Assembly: GCA_963653535.1 (NCBI GenBank)
Contig: CAVJWU010000005.1
Span: 1 to 50,535, forward strand
Length of the DNA stretch: 50,535 bases
From: UBA3210 sp963653535
GTDB lineage: Bacteria; Bacillota_I; Bacilli_A; RFN20; CAG-449
Direction: 5' to 3'
Positions 7,952 through 14,401 of the stretch are shown here, piece after piece. Made by a program: the position numbers and the translations under genes. The notes under the pieces were generated by a model. It was not told where the DNA came from, made no database searches, and saw only the letters and a list, made by a program, of their open reading frames with translations. Numbering within the stretch: the first letter of the stretch is position 1; every line of letters starts with the position of its first letter.

Positions 7952-8671
7952 ATGGGAAGAGCACACGAAGTTAGAGCAAAAGCAATGGCAGCAACTGCAG
8001 CAGCAAGAAGTGCTTTATTTATGAGAGCTTCAAAAGAAATTTATATGGCTGCAAAATCAGGTGAACCTGATCCAGAAATGAACTTAGCTTTAAGATCCGC
8101 GATTGAAAAATGGAAAGGCCAAAACGTAACTAAAGAAGTTATTGAAAGAGCTATTCAAAAAGCAAAAGGCGGTTCAGCTGAATCATATACTGCAGGTAGA
8201 TACGAAGGCTTTGCTCAAGGAGCTAGTGCAATTATCGTTGATACATTAACTGATAACACAAATAGAGCTTATGTTAATGTTAGAGGCGCATTTACTAAAA
8301 AAGGCGGTCACTTAGGTACTCCAGGTTCAGTATCATTCAACTTCAATGAATGTGGTGTTATTGAATTCGAAGGTACAAATAGAGACGAAGTAGAAGAAAA
8401 CTTAATCATGGCAGATGTTGATGTTAACTCTGTCGAACTTGATGAAGATTTCATCACTGTTACAACTGCACCAACTGCATTAAACCAAGCAAAAGAAGCA
8501 TTAAATGGAATGGGTGTTTCTGAATTCACAACATGTGAAATCAAAATGATTCCAAATGAACTTGTTGAACTTGATCCAGAAGATGAAGAAAAATTCAAAG
8601 GTTTATTAGGTATGCTTTCTGAATGTGAAGACGTTCAAGCAGTCTATCATAACGTTAAATTACACGACTAA
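7952..8671 (+). CDS. yebC: YebC/PmpR family protein
   Basis: 239 residues, full length for this family (TACO1 in mitochondria). The opening MGRAHEVRAKAMAATAAARS and the DPEMNLALRSAIEKWKGQNV segment are diagnostic of the N-terminal helical domain; the KKGGHLGTPGSVSFNF and CGVIEFE segments follow. Family members have been described both as transcription regulators and as translation factors that relieve ribosome stalling, notably at proline stretches. Which applies here cannot be told from sequence. AAGGAG precedes the ATG. It is apparently monocistronic, with its own extended -10 promoter and a terminator, although the next SD follows that terminator at once. The codon bias looks like that of a well-expressed gene. 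Confidence 0.95.
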   Translation: MGRAHEVRAKAMAATAAARSALFMRASKEIYMAAKSGEPDPEMNLALRSAIEKWKGQNVTKEVIERAIQKAKGGSAESYTAGRYEGFAQGASAIIVDTLTDNTNRAYVNVRGAFTKKGGHLGTPGSVSFNFNECGVIEFEGTNRDEVEENLIMADVDVNSVELDEDFITVTTAPTALNQAKEALNGMGVSEFTTCEIKMIPNELVELDPEDEEKFKGLLGMLSECEDVQAVYHNVKLHD

Positions 8672-8680
8672 TTAAATTTA

Positions 8681-8716
8681 AACAACTAAGTCATAAAGGT
8701 GATTTAGTTGTTTTTT
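8681..8716 (+). terminator. Terminator between the YebC gene and the 8730 gene
   Basis: AACAACTAAG (8681-8690) pairs with TTTAGTTGTT (8703-8712) and a T-run follows. The SD of the next gene (AAGGA) begins about three bases after the T-run, leaving no room for a promoter. Confidence 0.85.
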
Positions 8717-8729
8717 CTAAGGATTGAAG

Positions 8730-9377
8730 ATGAAGAAAGAATTAAGAGAAAAAAGAAAAAAACTTGATGAAGATTACTTTTCTTGTTTTGTCGAAGTTAT
8801 TAAATATATTAGAACTTTAAATTTATCTAAGTATGCTTTTTATTCTTTAAGAGATAAAGCGTTAGAAGAAATTTATGAAGGACAAATGAATGATGTTCGA
8901 CCAGATAAGATTTTTAAACATGGTTTAGAGCCTTATTTTGAAAAGAAAGCTAACTCATTACCAAAAAAGACTATTTTAGAAAGTTCTTTAACTTTCCTTT
9001 TTGTCTTTTTCTCTCTTTTTAGTATTCTTTTATTATTTGTTTATATATTGAGATTCTTTTTAAAGACTGATTTATTTTATTCTCAAGGTTATTGTTTATA
9101 TGTTTCACCAGCTAATTTAAGAAATATGTCTTTATATGGTTTTGGAGGATCAATAATCGCTTCACTTATTCAAAGAGTGGAGAAGAAAGAAAAATTCATT
9201 CAAATTATTGGTATCTGCTTAGTTGCGATTGTTTTTATTACTCTCCTAACAATATTAGATTCTAAAACTGAGATTATCACTTTAAACGTTATTCTTTATT
9301 TAGGAATTTTTATTTTAATTAGTGTTTTGTCTTATTTAGGAAATGAATACATCACTAGAAAAGCAATGAAAAATTAG
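8730..9377 (+). CDS. Membrane protein, possibly DUF1129-like
   Basis: 215 residues from the ATG at 8730; an in-frame TTG six bases earlier lies in the SD and is rejected. A charged N-terminal helical region (about 1-85) is followed by four hydrophobic segments (about 88-108, 130-145, 160-178 and 185-205). A soluble helical N-terminus joined to four membrane helices resembles the DUF1129 family of Gram-positive bacteria, but I see no decisive motif. It starts 14 bases after the terminator of the YebC gene, so its transcription probably depends on readthrough. Its stop codon overlaps the next terminator hairpin. Confidence 0.75.
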   Translation: MKKELREKRKKLDEDYFSCFVEVIKYIRTLNLSKYAFYSLRDKALEEIYEGQMNDVRPDKIFKHGLEPYFEKKANSLPKKTILESSLTFLFVFFSLFSILLLFVYILRFFLKTDLFYSQGYCLYVSPANLRNMSLYGFGGSIIASLIQRVEKKEKFIQIIGICLVAIVFITLLTILDSKTEIITLNVILYLGIFILISVLSYLGNEYITRKAMKN

Positions 9378-9398
9378 ACCTTCGGGTCTTTTTATTTT
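9376..9398 (+). terminator. Terminator after the 8730 gene
   Basis: AGACC and GGTCT enclose a UUCG tetraloop, followed by TTTTATTTT. The left arm overlaps the TAG stop codon at 9375-9377. Confidence 0.9.
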
Positions 9399-9436
9399 CT
9401 TAAAATTACGATAAATTCAATTAAATAAGAATTCCC

Positions 9437-9452
9437 TTTTACTATAGTAAAA
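9437..9452. repeat. Perfect 16-base palindrome upstream of rplM
   Basis: TTTTACTATAGTAAAA is a perfect palindrome about 125 bases before the rplM start. It contains TATAGT, which could itself be a -10 element, so it may be an operator over the rplM promoter. Confidence 0.45.
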
Positions 9453-9489
9453 TAATTTTAAGAAATTTAAAAAAAGTATTTGAAATGTA

Positions 9490-9560
9490 GAGACTACTAC
9501 TATATTATTATATACGGCACTAATTCGCCAATTGTAGTCCCGGTAAGACAACAAGCTTTA
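9490..9560 (+). promoter_or_regulatory. Structured ribosomal-protein leader of rplM-rpsI (L13-leader type)
   Basis: GACTAC (9492-9497) can pair with GTAGTC (9534-9539), enclosing a TATAT/ATATA stem and a GGC/GCC stem. The same GTAGTC can instead join a downstream hairpin, TTGTaGTC with GACaACAA (9532-9554). The two folds exclude each other. Bacillota commonly carry an L13 leader (Rfam L13_leader) at this place that lets L13 repress its own operon. Assignment to that family rests on position and fold, not on an alignment. Confidence 0.6.
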
Positions 9561-9576
9561 GGAGGAATTATTATTT

Positions 9577-10017
9577 ATGCAACGTCAAACAACAATTGCA
9601 AAAGCCCAAGAAATCGAACGTAAATGGTACGTCGTTGATGCAACAAATATACCTTTAGGTAGATTAGCATCATTTATCGCAAAACGTTTAACAGGTAAGA
9701 ATAAACCAATTTATACACCAAACGTTGATTGCGGTGATTATATTATCGTCATTAATGCTGACAAAGTCGCTTTATCAGGTGACGCAGACCACAAGAAAAA
9801 CTACTACAATGTTTCTCAATATTTAGGTGGTTTAAGAACACGTTCTTCAGGTGTTATGAGAAAAGAATACCCAGAAGAAATGATCGAAAGAGCTGTATGG
9901 GGTATGCTTCCAAAGGGTCGTTTAGGTAGACAAATCTACGGTAAATTATTTGTTTATGCTGGTAACGAACACTTACACGAAGCACAAAAACCAGAAACAC
10001 TCGAAGTAAAATTCTAG
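9577..10017 (+). CDS. rplM: 50S ribosomal protein L13
   Basis: 146 residues, normal length. Early-assembling large-subunit protein. Diagnostic segments are ERKWYVVDATNIPLGRLAS near the N-terminus, the KNKPIYTPNVDCGDYIIVINADKV core, and AVWGMLPKGRLGRQIYGKLFVYAGNEHLHEAQKPE at the end. AGGAGG lies at good spacing. It forms an operon with rpsI (16-base gap), the order found in nearly all bacteria, and sits behind the structured leader at 9490-9560, so autogenous control by L13 is likely. Confidence 0.98.
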   Translation: MQRQTTIAKAQEIERKWYVVDATNIPLGRLASFIAKRLTGKNKPIYTPNVDCGDYIIVINADKVALSGDADHKKNYYNVSQYLGGLRTRSSGVMRKEYPEEMIERAVWGMLPKGRLGRQIYGKLFVYAGNEHLHEAQKPETLEVKF

Positions 10018-10033
10018 TTAGGAGGAAAGAAAT

Positions 10034-10438
10034 ATGGCAAAGAAAGTAGAAAAAGTACAATACTACGGAACAGGTCGTAGAAAATCTTCAGTCGCTAGAG
10101 TTTATTTAACAGAAGGTACTGGTAAGATCACAGTTAATGGCAAAGATGTTAACGAATATATGCCATTTGCAACACTCGTAATGGATTTAAAACAACCATT
10201 AACATTAACAGATACACAAGACAAATTCGATGTTAACGCAACAGTTACAGGCGGTGGTTTCACAGGCCAAACAGGTGCATTAAGACTTGGAATTACTCGT
10301 GCATTAATGGCAGTTTCTGCAGATTTCAGAAAACCTTTAAAGGTTGCTGGAATGGTCACAAGAGACCCACGTGCTAAAGAAAGAAAGAAGTACGGTTTAA
10401 AAGCTGCAAGAAGAGCACCACAATTCTCAAAACGTTAA
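10034..10438 (+). CDS. rpsI: 30S ribosomal protein S9
   Basis: 134 residues. The N-terminal YYGTGRRKSSVARVYLTEGTG and the C-terminal GLKAARRAPQFSKR are hallmarks of S9; the basic tail, ending in the conserved Lys-Arg, reaches into the ribosomal P site. AGGAGG precedes the ATG. Second gene of the rplM-rpsI operon, followed by a good terminator at 10464. Confidence 0.98.
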   Translation: MAKKVEKVQYYGTGRRKSSVARVYLTEGTGKITVNGKDVNEYMPFATLVMDLKQPLTLTDTQDKFDVNATVTGGGFTGQTGALRLGITRALMAVSADFRKPLKVAGMVTRDPRAKERKKYGLKAARRAPQFSKR

Positions 10439-10463
10439 TTTATATATTATCTATGAGGAAATT

Positions 10464-10490
10464 AGACCTGACGATAGTTGGGTCTTTTTT
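10464..10490 (+). terminator. Terminator of rplM-rpsI
   Basis: AGACCTGAC pairs with GTTGGGTCT across a GATA loop, with two G-U pairs, followed by TTTTT. The end of its T-run forms part of the -35 box of the next gene. Confidence 0.88.
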
Positions 10491-10519
10491 GATACAACTG
10501 TAAATGTTTTTGATATAAT
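10489..10519 (+). promoter_or_regulatory. Promoter of the 10539 gene
   Basis: TTGATA (10489-10494) lies 19 bases before TATAAT (10514-10519), which is preceded by TGA and so forms an extended -10. The -35 box overlaps the T-run of the rpsI terminator, an economical fusion of terminator and promoter. Confidence 0.6.
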
Positions 10520-10538
10520 AAGTCAGGTGAGGAAAGAT

Positions 10539-11300
10539 ATGAAAAAGAAATTTAGAGATGGAATATATTCATCAAAACAAAATACTTTGATGATTTTAAT
10601 GCATTTATTATATTTAGGCGTTATTCCTTATTTAGTAAGCGCATATTTATTTAAACGTAATTGCTTAGTTTATGAAGCTTTTGGATTTGTCTTACTCGCT
10701 TTACTTATTATCATTATTGTCGGCGTTTTATCTTCTCCTGGTTATAAAGCAATTAGAAAATATAAAAACAGTGGTAATTGTAATATCTTTATTCATGATT
10801 TAGATAAATTAAAGGTCATGTCAAATAGAATTAATGATGAAACGTTAAATTATATTGAGATGTTAAGAGTCAATGTTTATTTTTTAGTAGACGTAGAAAA
10901 AGCGCAAGAATTATTTCTTAAACTTAAAATCCCTACTCATAAATATTATAAAGGCATCTATCAAAGATTAGAGATTGATTATCTTATTAGCATTAATAAC
11001 TTAGAAGAAGCAAGAAATAAGGTCGCTACTTATAAATTAAAAAATCCTATAATAGAACGTTATTCAATTGTTCTAGAAGTAAATGATATTTCTTATTATG
11101 AAGATAATATTGAACATATCATTAGAACTAACCTTACTCGAAAGATTGATTTAATTAATAATTTATCTTATTTAATGACTTATTTTTCATTGAGAAATAA
11201 TGAGGAAAAGGCTAAATTTTACGCGGAAAAGATTCTTTCTTTAAACACTGATTGTTCAGCGATAAACTTAAAAGCAAAGAAAGTTTTAGGAATTAAATAA
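10539..11300 (+). CDS. Membrane protein with a TPR-like helical tail, function unknown
   Basis: 253 residues from the ATG at 10539; the GTG twelve bases upstream lies within the SD (AGGTGAGG). Two hydrophobic segments occupy about residues 17-37 and 46-66, then a basic KYKNSGN turn leads into a helical cytoplasmic region. There, repeated patterns such as AQELFLKLKI, NNLEEARNKVATYKLKNP and NNEEKAKFYAEKILSLNTD look like degenerate tetratricopeptide repeats, suggesting a protein-binding scaffold. No known family is recognised. It has its own promoter and lies between the ribosomal operon and lepB. Confidence 0.78.
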   Translation: MKKKFRDGIYSSKQNTLMILMHLLYLGVIPYLVSAYLFKRNCLVYEAFGFVLLALLIIIIVGVLSSPGYKAIRKYKNSGNCNIFIHDLDKLKVMSNRINDETLNYIEMLRVNVYFLVDVEKAQELFLKLKIPTHKYYKGIYQRLEIDYLISINNLEEARNKVATYKLKNPIIERYSIVLEVNDISYYEDNIEHIIRTNLTRKIDLINNLSYLMTYFSLRNNEEKAKFYAEKILSLNTDCSAINLKAKKVLGIK

Positions 11301-11338
11301 TACTTAAATAGAACAACTTTTATGGGTATATTTTCTTA

Positions 11339-11367
11339 TTGCTTACTTTAAATTATAAAGATATAAT
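11339..11367 (+). promoter_or_regulatory. Promoter of lepB-rbgA-rnhB
   Basis: TTGCTT (11339-11344), a 17-base spacer, then TATAAT (11362-11367), 21 bases upstream of the lepB start. Confidence 0.75.
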
Positions 11368-11387
11368 CTTTTTGTAGCGAGGTAAAT

Positions 11388-11975
11388 ATGAAGAAGAAAA
11401 TATTTAAAATTGTAATTATATCATTAATAGTAATAATGGCTCTTGTTACTACTCTTTTTATCGTAACTGAAATCTTCTTCTTTCAATTTATTGTCGTCGG
11501 TTCTTCCATGGAACCTACTTTAAAAGAAGGTTATATTGGTTATGCATGTAAGGTACAATATACATCTATTTCTCGAAGCGATATTATTATCTATACAAGA
11601 AATGATAAAACTGAAGAATACGAAGTAATTAAAAGAGTAATCGGTTTACCAAATGAACACGTTGTTATTGATAAAACTGGTCAAATTTATATAAATAATG
11701 AAAAACTTGATGAATCTAATTATTTAGGTTCACCTTATTCATATACTACTTATCTAGGTTCCCATCTTGATATTACATTAGGAGAGAATGAATATTTTAC
11801 TCTTGGCGATAATAGAGAGAATTCTTTAGATGGAAGATTTTATGGACCAATAACAAAAGACGTAATCAAAGGTAAATTGAAATTTGTTTATAAGTATGCG
11901 ACTTGTGGCGAAGATAAATCATGCGACAATGCAAAATCTTATAGTACAAAATATTATACATTTAAATTTTTCTAG
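11388..11975 (+). CDS. lepB: Signal peptidase I
   Basis: 195 residues, typical of the short Gram-positive type. It cleaves signal peptides from exported proteins on the outer membrane face. One N-terminal membrane anchor (about 7-35) is followed by the catalytic serine in VVGSSMEPTL (Ser40), the general-base lysine in YEVIKRVIGLP (Lys82), and the box GDNRENSLDGRFYGP. Two cysteines in the C-terminal tail (ATCGEDKSCDN) could form a disulfide, an unusual extra. The SD (AGCGAGG) is good. First gene of an operon with rbgA (9-base gap) and rnhB, the arrangement seen in Bacillus. Confidence 0.95.
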   Translation: MKKKIFKIVIISLIVIMALVTTLFIVTEIFFFQFIVVGSSMEPTLKEGYIGYACKVQYTSISRSDIIIYTRNDKTEEYEVIKRVIGLPNEHVVIDKTGQIYINNEKLDESNYLGSPYSYTTYLGSHLDITLGENEYFTLGDNRENSLDGRFYGPITKDVIKGKLKFVYKYATCGEDKSCDNAKSYSTKYYTFKFF

Positions 11976-11984
11976 GAGGAAAGT

Positions 11985-12839
11985 ATGCAACAAAAAGGTG
12001 TACATTGGTTCCCTGGTCACATGCAAAAAGCGATGAGGGAAATTGAACAAAAAATTAAATTGATTGATATCGTACTAGAAATAGTTGATGCTCGAGCCCC
12101 TCTTTCTAGCAAAAATAAGTATTTAGAGAATCTTACTAAATCTAAAAAGAGAATCATTGTCATGTCAAAAAAAGATCTTTGTGACATGAATAAACTAAAG
12201 GCTTTTGAAGAGAAATTTAAAAGTGATGGTTATTTCCCTGTTGCCTGCGATTTAAATCAAAATAATGATATTAATAAGTTAATTAAAGATATTTATATTG
12301 TTGGTCAAGATAAGATTGATCGTGATGTACGTCGTGGTATGAAACCTCAACCTCTTAGAATTATGGTAATCGGTATTCCTAATGTTGGTAAATCTACTTT
12401 AATTAATCGTTTATCAAAAAGAGGTTCGGCAAGTTCTGCGAATACTCCTGGACATACAAGAAGTCAACAATGGATTAGAGTTGATAAGTTTGAATTATTA
12501 GATACTCCTGGTATTTTACCTCCACATTATGATAATAATAATGAAGCAATCAATTTGGCCTTAATAGGTTCAATGAAACTTGAGACTATCTCCATCAGTG
12601 ATTTATCTACTGCTTTAATTAAATTCTTATTGAAGAATCATCGTGATGCTTTAAAAGAAAGATACAATCTTAAAGATGAAGATTTAGAAAATGAAGAAAC
12701 AATTTTTAAAGGAATCGCACTTAGAAGAGGACTTTTATTACAAGGACAAAATTACGATTTAGAAAAAGCTGAACAACTCTTATTAAAAGAATTTAGGGAA
12801 GGACTAATTGTTAAAACAATTGTAGATGAATTATGTTAG
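11985..12839 (+). CDS. rbgA: Ribosome biogenesis GTPase RbgA (YlqF)
   Basis: 284 residues, normal length. A circularly permuted GTPase that promotes late assembly of the 50S subunit. The motif order is G4 (SKKDLCD, about residue 59), then G1 (GIPNVGKST, about 130), then G3 (DTPG, about 176), as expected for the permuted YlqF/YawG family. The N-terminus HWFPGHMQKAMREIEQK is diagnostic. A helical C-terminal domain (about 195-284) fits the rRNA-contacting ANTAR-like domain. AGGAGG precedes the ATG. It overlaps rnhB by 7 bases, so the two are probably translationally coupled. Confidence 0.96.
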   Translation: MQQKGVHWFPGHMQKAMREIEQKIKLIDIVLEIVDARAPLSSKNKYLENLTKSKKRIIVMSKKDLCDMNKLKAFEEKFKSDGYFPVACDLNQNNDINKLIKDIYIVGQDKIDRDVRRGMKPQPLRIMVIGIPNVGKSTLINRLSKRGSASSANTPGHTRSQQWIRVDKFELLDTPGILPPHYDNNNEAINLALIGSMKLETISISDLSTALIKFLLKNHRDALKERYNLKDEDLENEETIFKGIALRRGLLLQGQNYDLEKAEQLLLKEFREGLIVKTIVDELC

Positions 12840-13456
12840 ATTATGAAAAACCATTATTTGAAAAAGGATATTCTTTAATTGTTGGAACTGATGAAGCTGG
12901 TAGAGGCCCACTTTGTGGACCAGTAGTTTGTGCTGGAGTGATATTTCCTAAAGATTATGTAAATGAAAATATTAATGATTCAAAGAAATTATCTGATAAA
13001 AAAAGAAGAATCTTATTTGATCAAATTATTAAAGATGCGTTATATTACAAAATAATAGTTATTGATCCAGAAACAATCGACCGTATCAATATTTATGAAG
13101 CAAGTCGAAAAGGAATGACTGACGCGATTAATTCTTTAGGTGTAAAACCTGATTATATTTTAACTGATTGTATGCCCCTATTTGGCTTTAACGGAATTCC
13201 TCAAGAAAATTTAGTTAAAGGCGATGCGAAAGCTTTATGTATTGCAGGAGCTTCTATTTTAGCTAAAGTGACTAGAGATAATATTATGGAAGAATTAGAT
13301 AAAGTTTATCCTCAATATAATTTAAAAAAACACAAAGGATATCCTACTAAAGAACATCTTGAACTATTAGAAAAATATGGACCGATTAAAGGCTTATATC
13401 GTTATTCGTATAAACCAGTACAAAAAGCCTGTGAAAAGAAAATTTCTTTATTTTAA
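12833..13456 (+). CDS. rnhB: Ribonuclease HII
   Basis: 207 residues. Cleaves the RNA strand of RNA-DNA hybrids and removes misincorporated ribonucleotides. The catalytic acidic residues are seen in GTDEAGRGPLCGPV (Asp and Glu near residue 20) and DYILTDCMPL (Asp near 110), with ASILAKVTRD and YPQYNLKKHKGYPTKEHLE completing the family pattern. The start overlaps the end of rbgA. A hairpin terminator that also carries the dprA SD follows. Confidence 0.96.
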   Translation: MLDYEKPLFEKGYSLIVGTDEAGRGPLCGPVVCAGVIFPKDYVNENINDSKKLSDKKRRILFDQIIKDALYYKIIVIDPETIDRINIYEASRKGMTDAINSLGVKPDYILTDCMPLFGFNGIPQENLVKGDAKALCIAGASILAKVTRDNIMEELDKVYPQYNLKKHKGYPTKEHLELLEKYGPIKGLYRYSYKPVQKACEKKISLF

Positions 13457-13470
13457 TTTAGGATTATTTT

Positions 13471-13512
13471 AAATATCTCCACATTATTAATTAATGAAGG
13501 AGATATTTTTTT
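13471..13512 (+). terminator. Terminator-like hairpin containing the dprA SD
   Basis: AAATATCTCC (13471-13480) pairs perfectly with GGAGATATTT (13499-13508) and is followed by a run of T up to base 13512. The dprA ATG begins at 13513. The right arm contains GGAG, the only SD for dprA, so the same fold can both terminate transcription and hide the ribosome binding site. Confidence 0.8.
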
Positions 13513-14277
13513 ATGAACGTACGAGAGATTATTTGTTATTTTGCGATTAAGTATAATGGAGATTGGGATAAATTAAAAGAAGCTTTCGCGAATATGGAAA
13601 AGATTGATGATGAAGAGATTATAAAAAAGGTTCAATCATTAAAATGTAATTACATCACTTTAATGGATGAAGATTATCCGAGATGCTTAAAAAATATCTA
13701 TAAACCTCCCTTTATTCTTTTCTATTATGGAGATATTAATTTATTAAAATATAAAAATTATTTAGGTGTAGTAGGTTCAAGAGATTATTCTTCTTATGGA
13801 GAAAAAGCAACTTTAAGCTTATTAAGTGGACTAAAGAATTTAAACCCTGTCATTGTTTCTGGATTAGCTTATGGAATTGATACTATCGCTCATAAGTGCG
13901 CTTTAGAAAATGATTTTAAAACAATCGCAGTTTTAGGAACAGGTATTGATTATTGCTACCCAAAAGAAAATTATCGTTTATATGATGAAATTAAGCAAAA
14001 AGGACTAATTATTTCTGAATATCCTTTTAAAGAATGCGTAAGTCGAAATACCTTTGCAAATAGGAATAGAATTATAGTTGGCTTATCACAAAAAATCCTC
14101 ATCCCTGAAGTAAAACAAAATTCAGGAACTTTAATAAGTGTACGATTTGCCTTAAACGATGGGAAGGATATCTTTGTTGTTCCTCATTCAATATTCGATA
14201 ACGACTTTGGAAACACCTTAATTCAAGAAGGAGCGAAACTAGTTTCTTCCTCGAAAGATATCATTGAAGAATTTTAA
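13513..14277 (+). CDS. dprA: DNA processing protein DprA (Smf), short form
   Basis: 254 residues, shorter than the usual 280-370. It protects incoming single-stranded DNA and loads RecA during natural transformation; it is also widely kept in bacteria not known to be competent. The Rossmann-type core shows YLGVVGSRDYSSYG, VSGLAYGIDTIAHKCAL, VLGTGIDYCYPKEN, FANRNRIIVGLS and NSGTLISVRFALN. The C-terminal winged-helix domain is absent, which accounts for the short length. It lies between rnhB and topA, its usual place. Its SD is inside the terminator hairpin just described, which suggests low or conditional expression. Confidence 0.94.
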   Translation: MNVREIICYFAIKYNGDWDKLKEAFANMEKIDDEEIIKKVQSLKCNYITLMDEDYPRCLKNIYKPPFILFYYGDINLLKYKNYLGVVGSRDYSSYGEKATLSLLSGLKNLNPVIVSGLAYGIDTIAHKCALENDFKTIAVLGTGIDYCYPKENYRLYDEIKQKGLIISEYPFKECVSRNTFANRNRIIVGLSQKILIPEVKQNSGTLISVRFALNDGKDIFVVPHSIFDNDFGNTLIQEGAKLVSSSKDIIEEF

Positions 14278-14340
14278 GAAAAAAACCTTATTATTTTATT
14301 AATAATAAGAAGAAATAAGCAAAAATTTTCCTTATAAAAA

Positions 14341-14372
14341 CGTTTGACAATAGAAAGAAACAAACGCATAAT
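14341..14372 (+). promoter_or_regulatory. topA promoter with overlapping inverted repeat
   Basis: A consensus TTGACA (14344-14349) lies 17 bases before CATAAT (14367-14372). An inverted repeat with arms CGTTTG (14341-14346) and CAAACG (14361-14366), 20 bases apart start to start, overlaps the -35 box and reaches the edge of the -10, a layout typical of an operator on one DNA face. Confidence 0.65.
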
Positions 14373-14401
14373 ATTAAAACGATTGAGGAGGATGATTTTT
14401 T

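Noticed and set aside
8308..8598. Antisense frame inside the YebC gene, and similar long frames opposite rpsB, rpsI, frr, guaA and rdgB
   Set aside because: They lack an SD, have low-complexity Ser-, Val- or Leu-rich translations, and mirror the strong codon bias of the well-recognised gene on the other strand.
14287..14309. Hairpin CTTATTATT/AATAATAAG between dprA and topA as the dprA terminator
   Set aside because: On the plus strand no T-run follows. Only the minus strand has one, and no minus-strand gene is present, so it is at most an antisense terminator or chance in AT-rich DNA.
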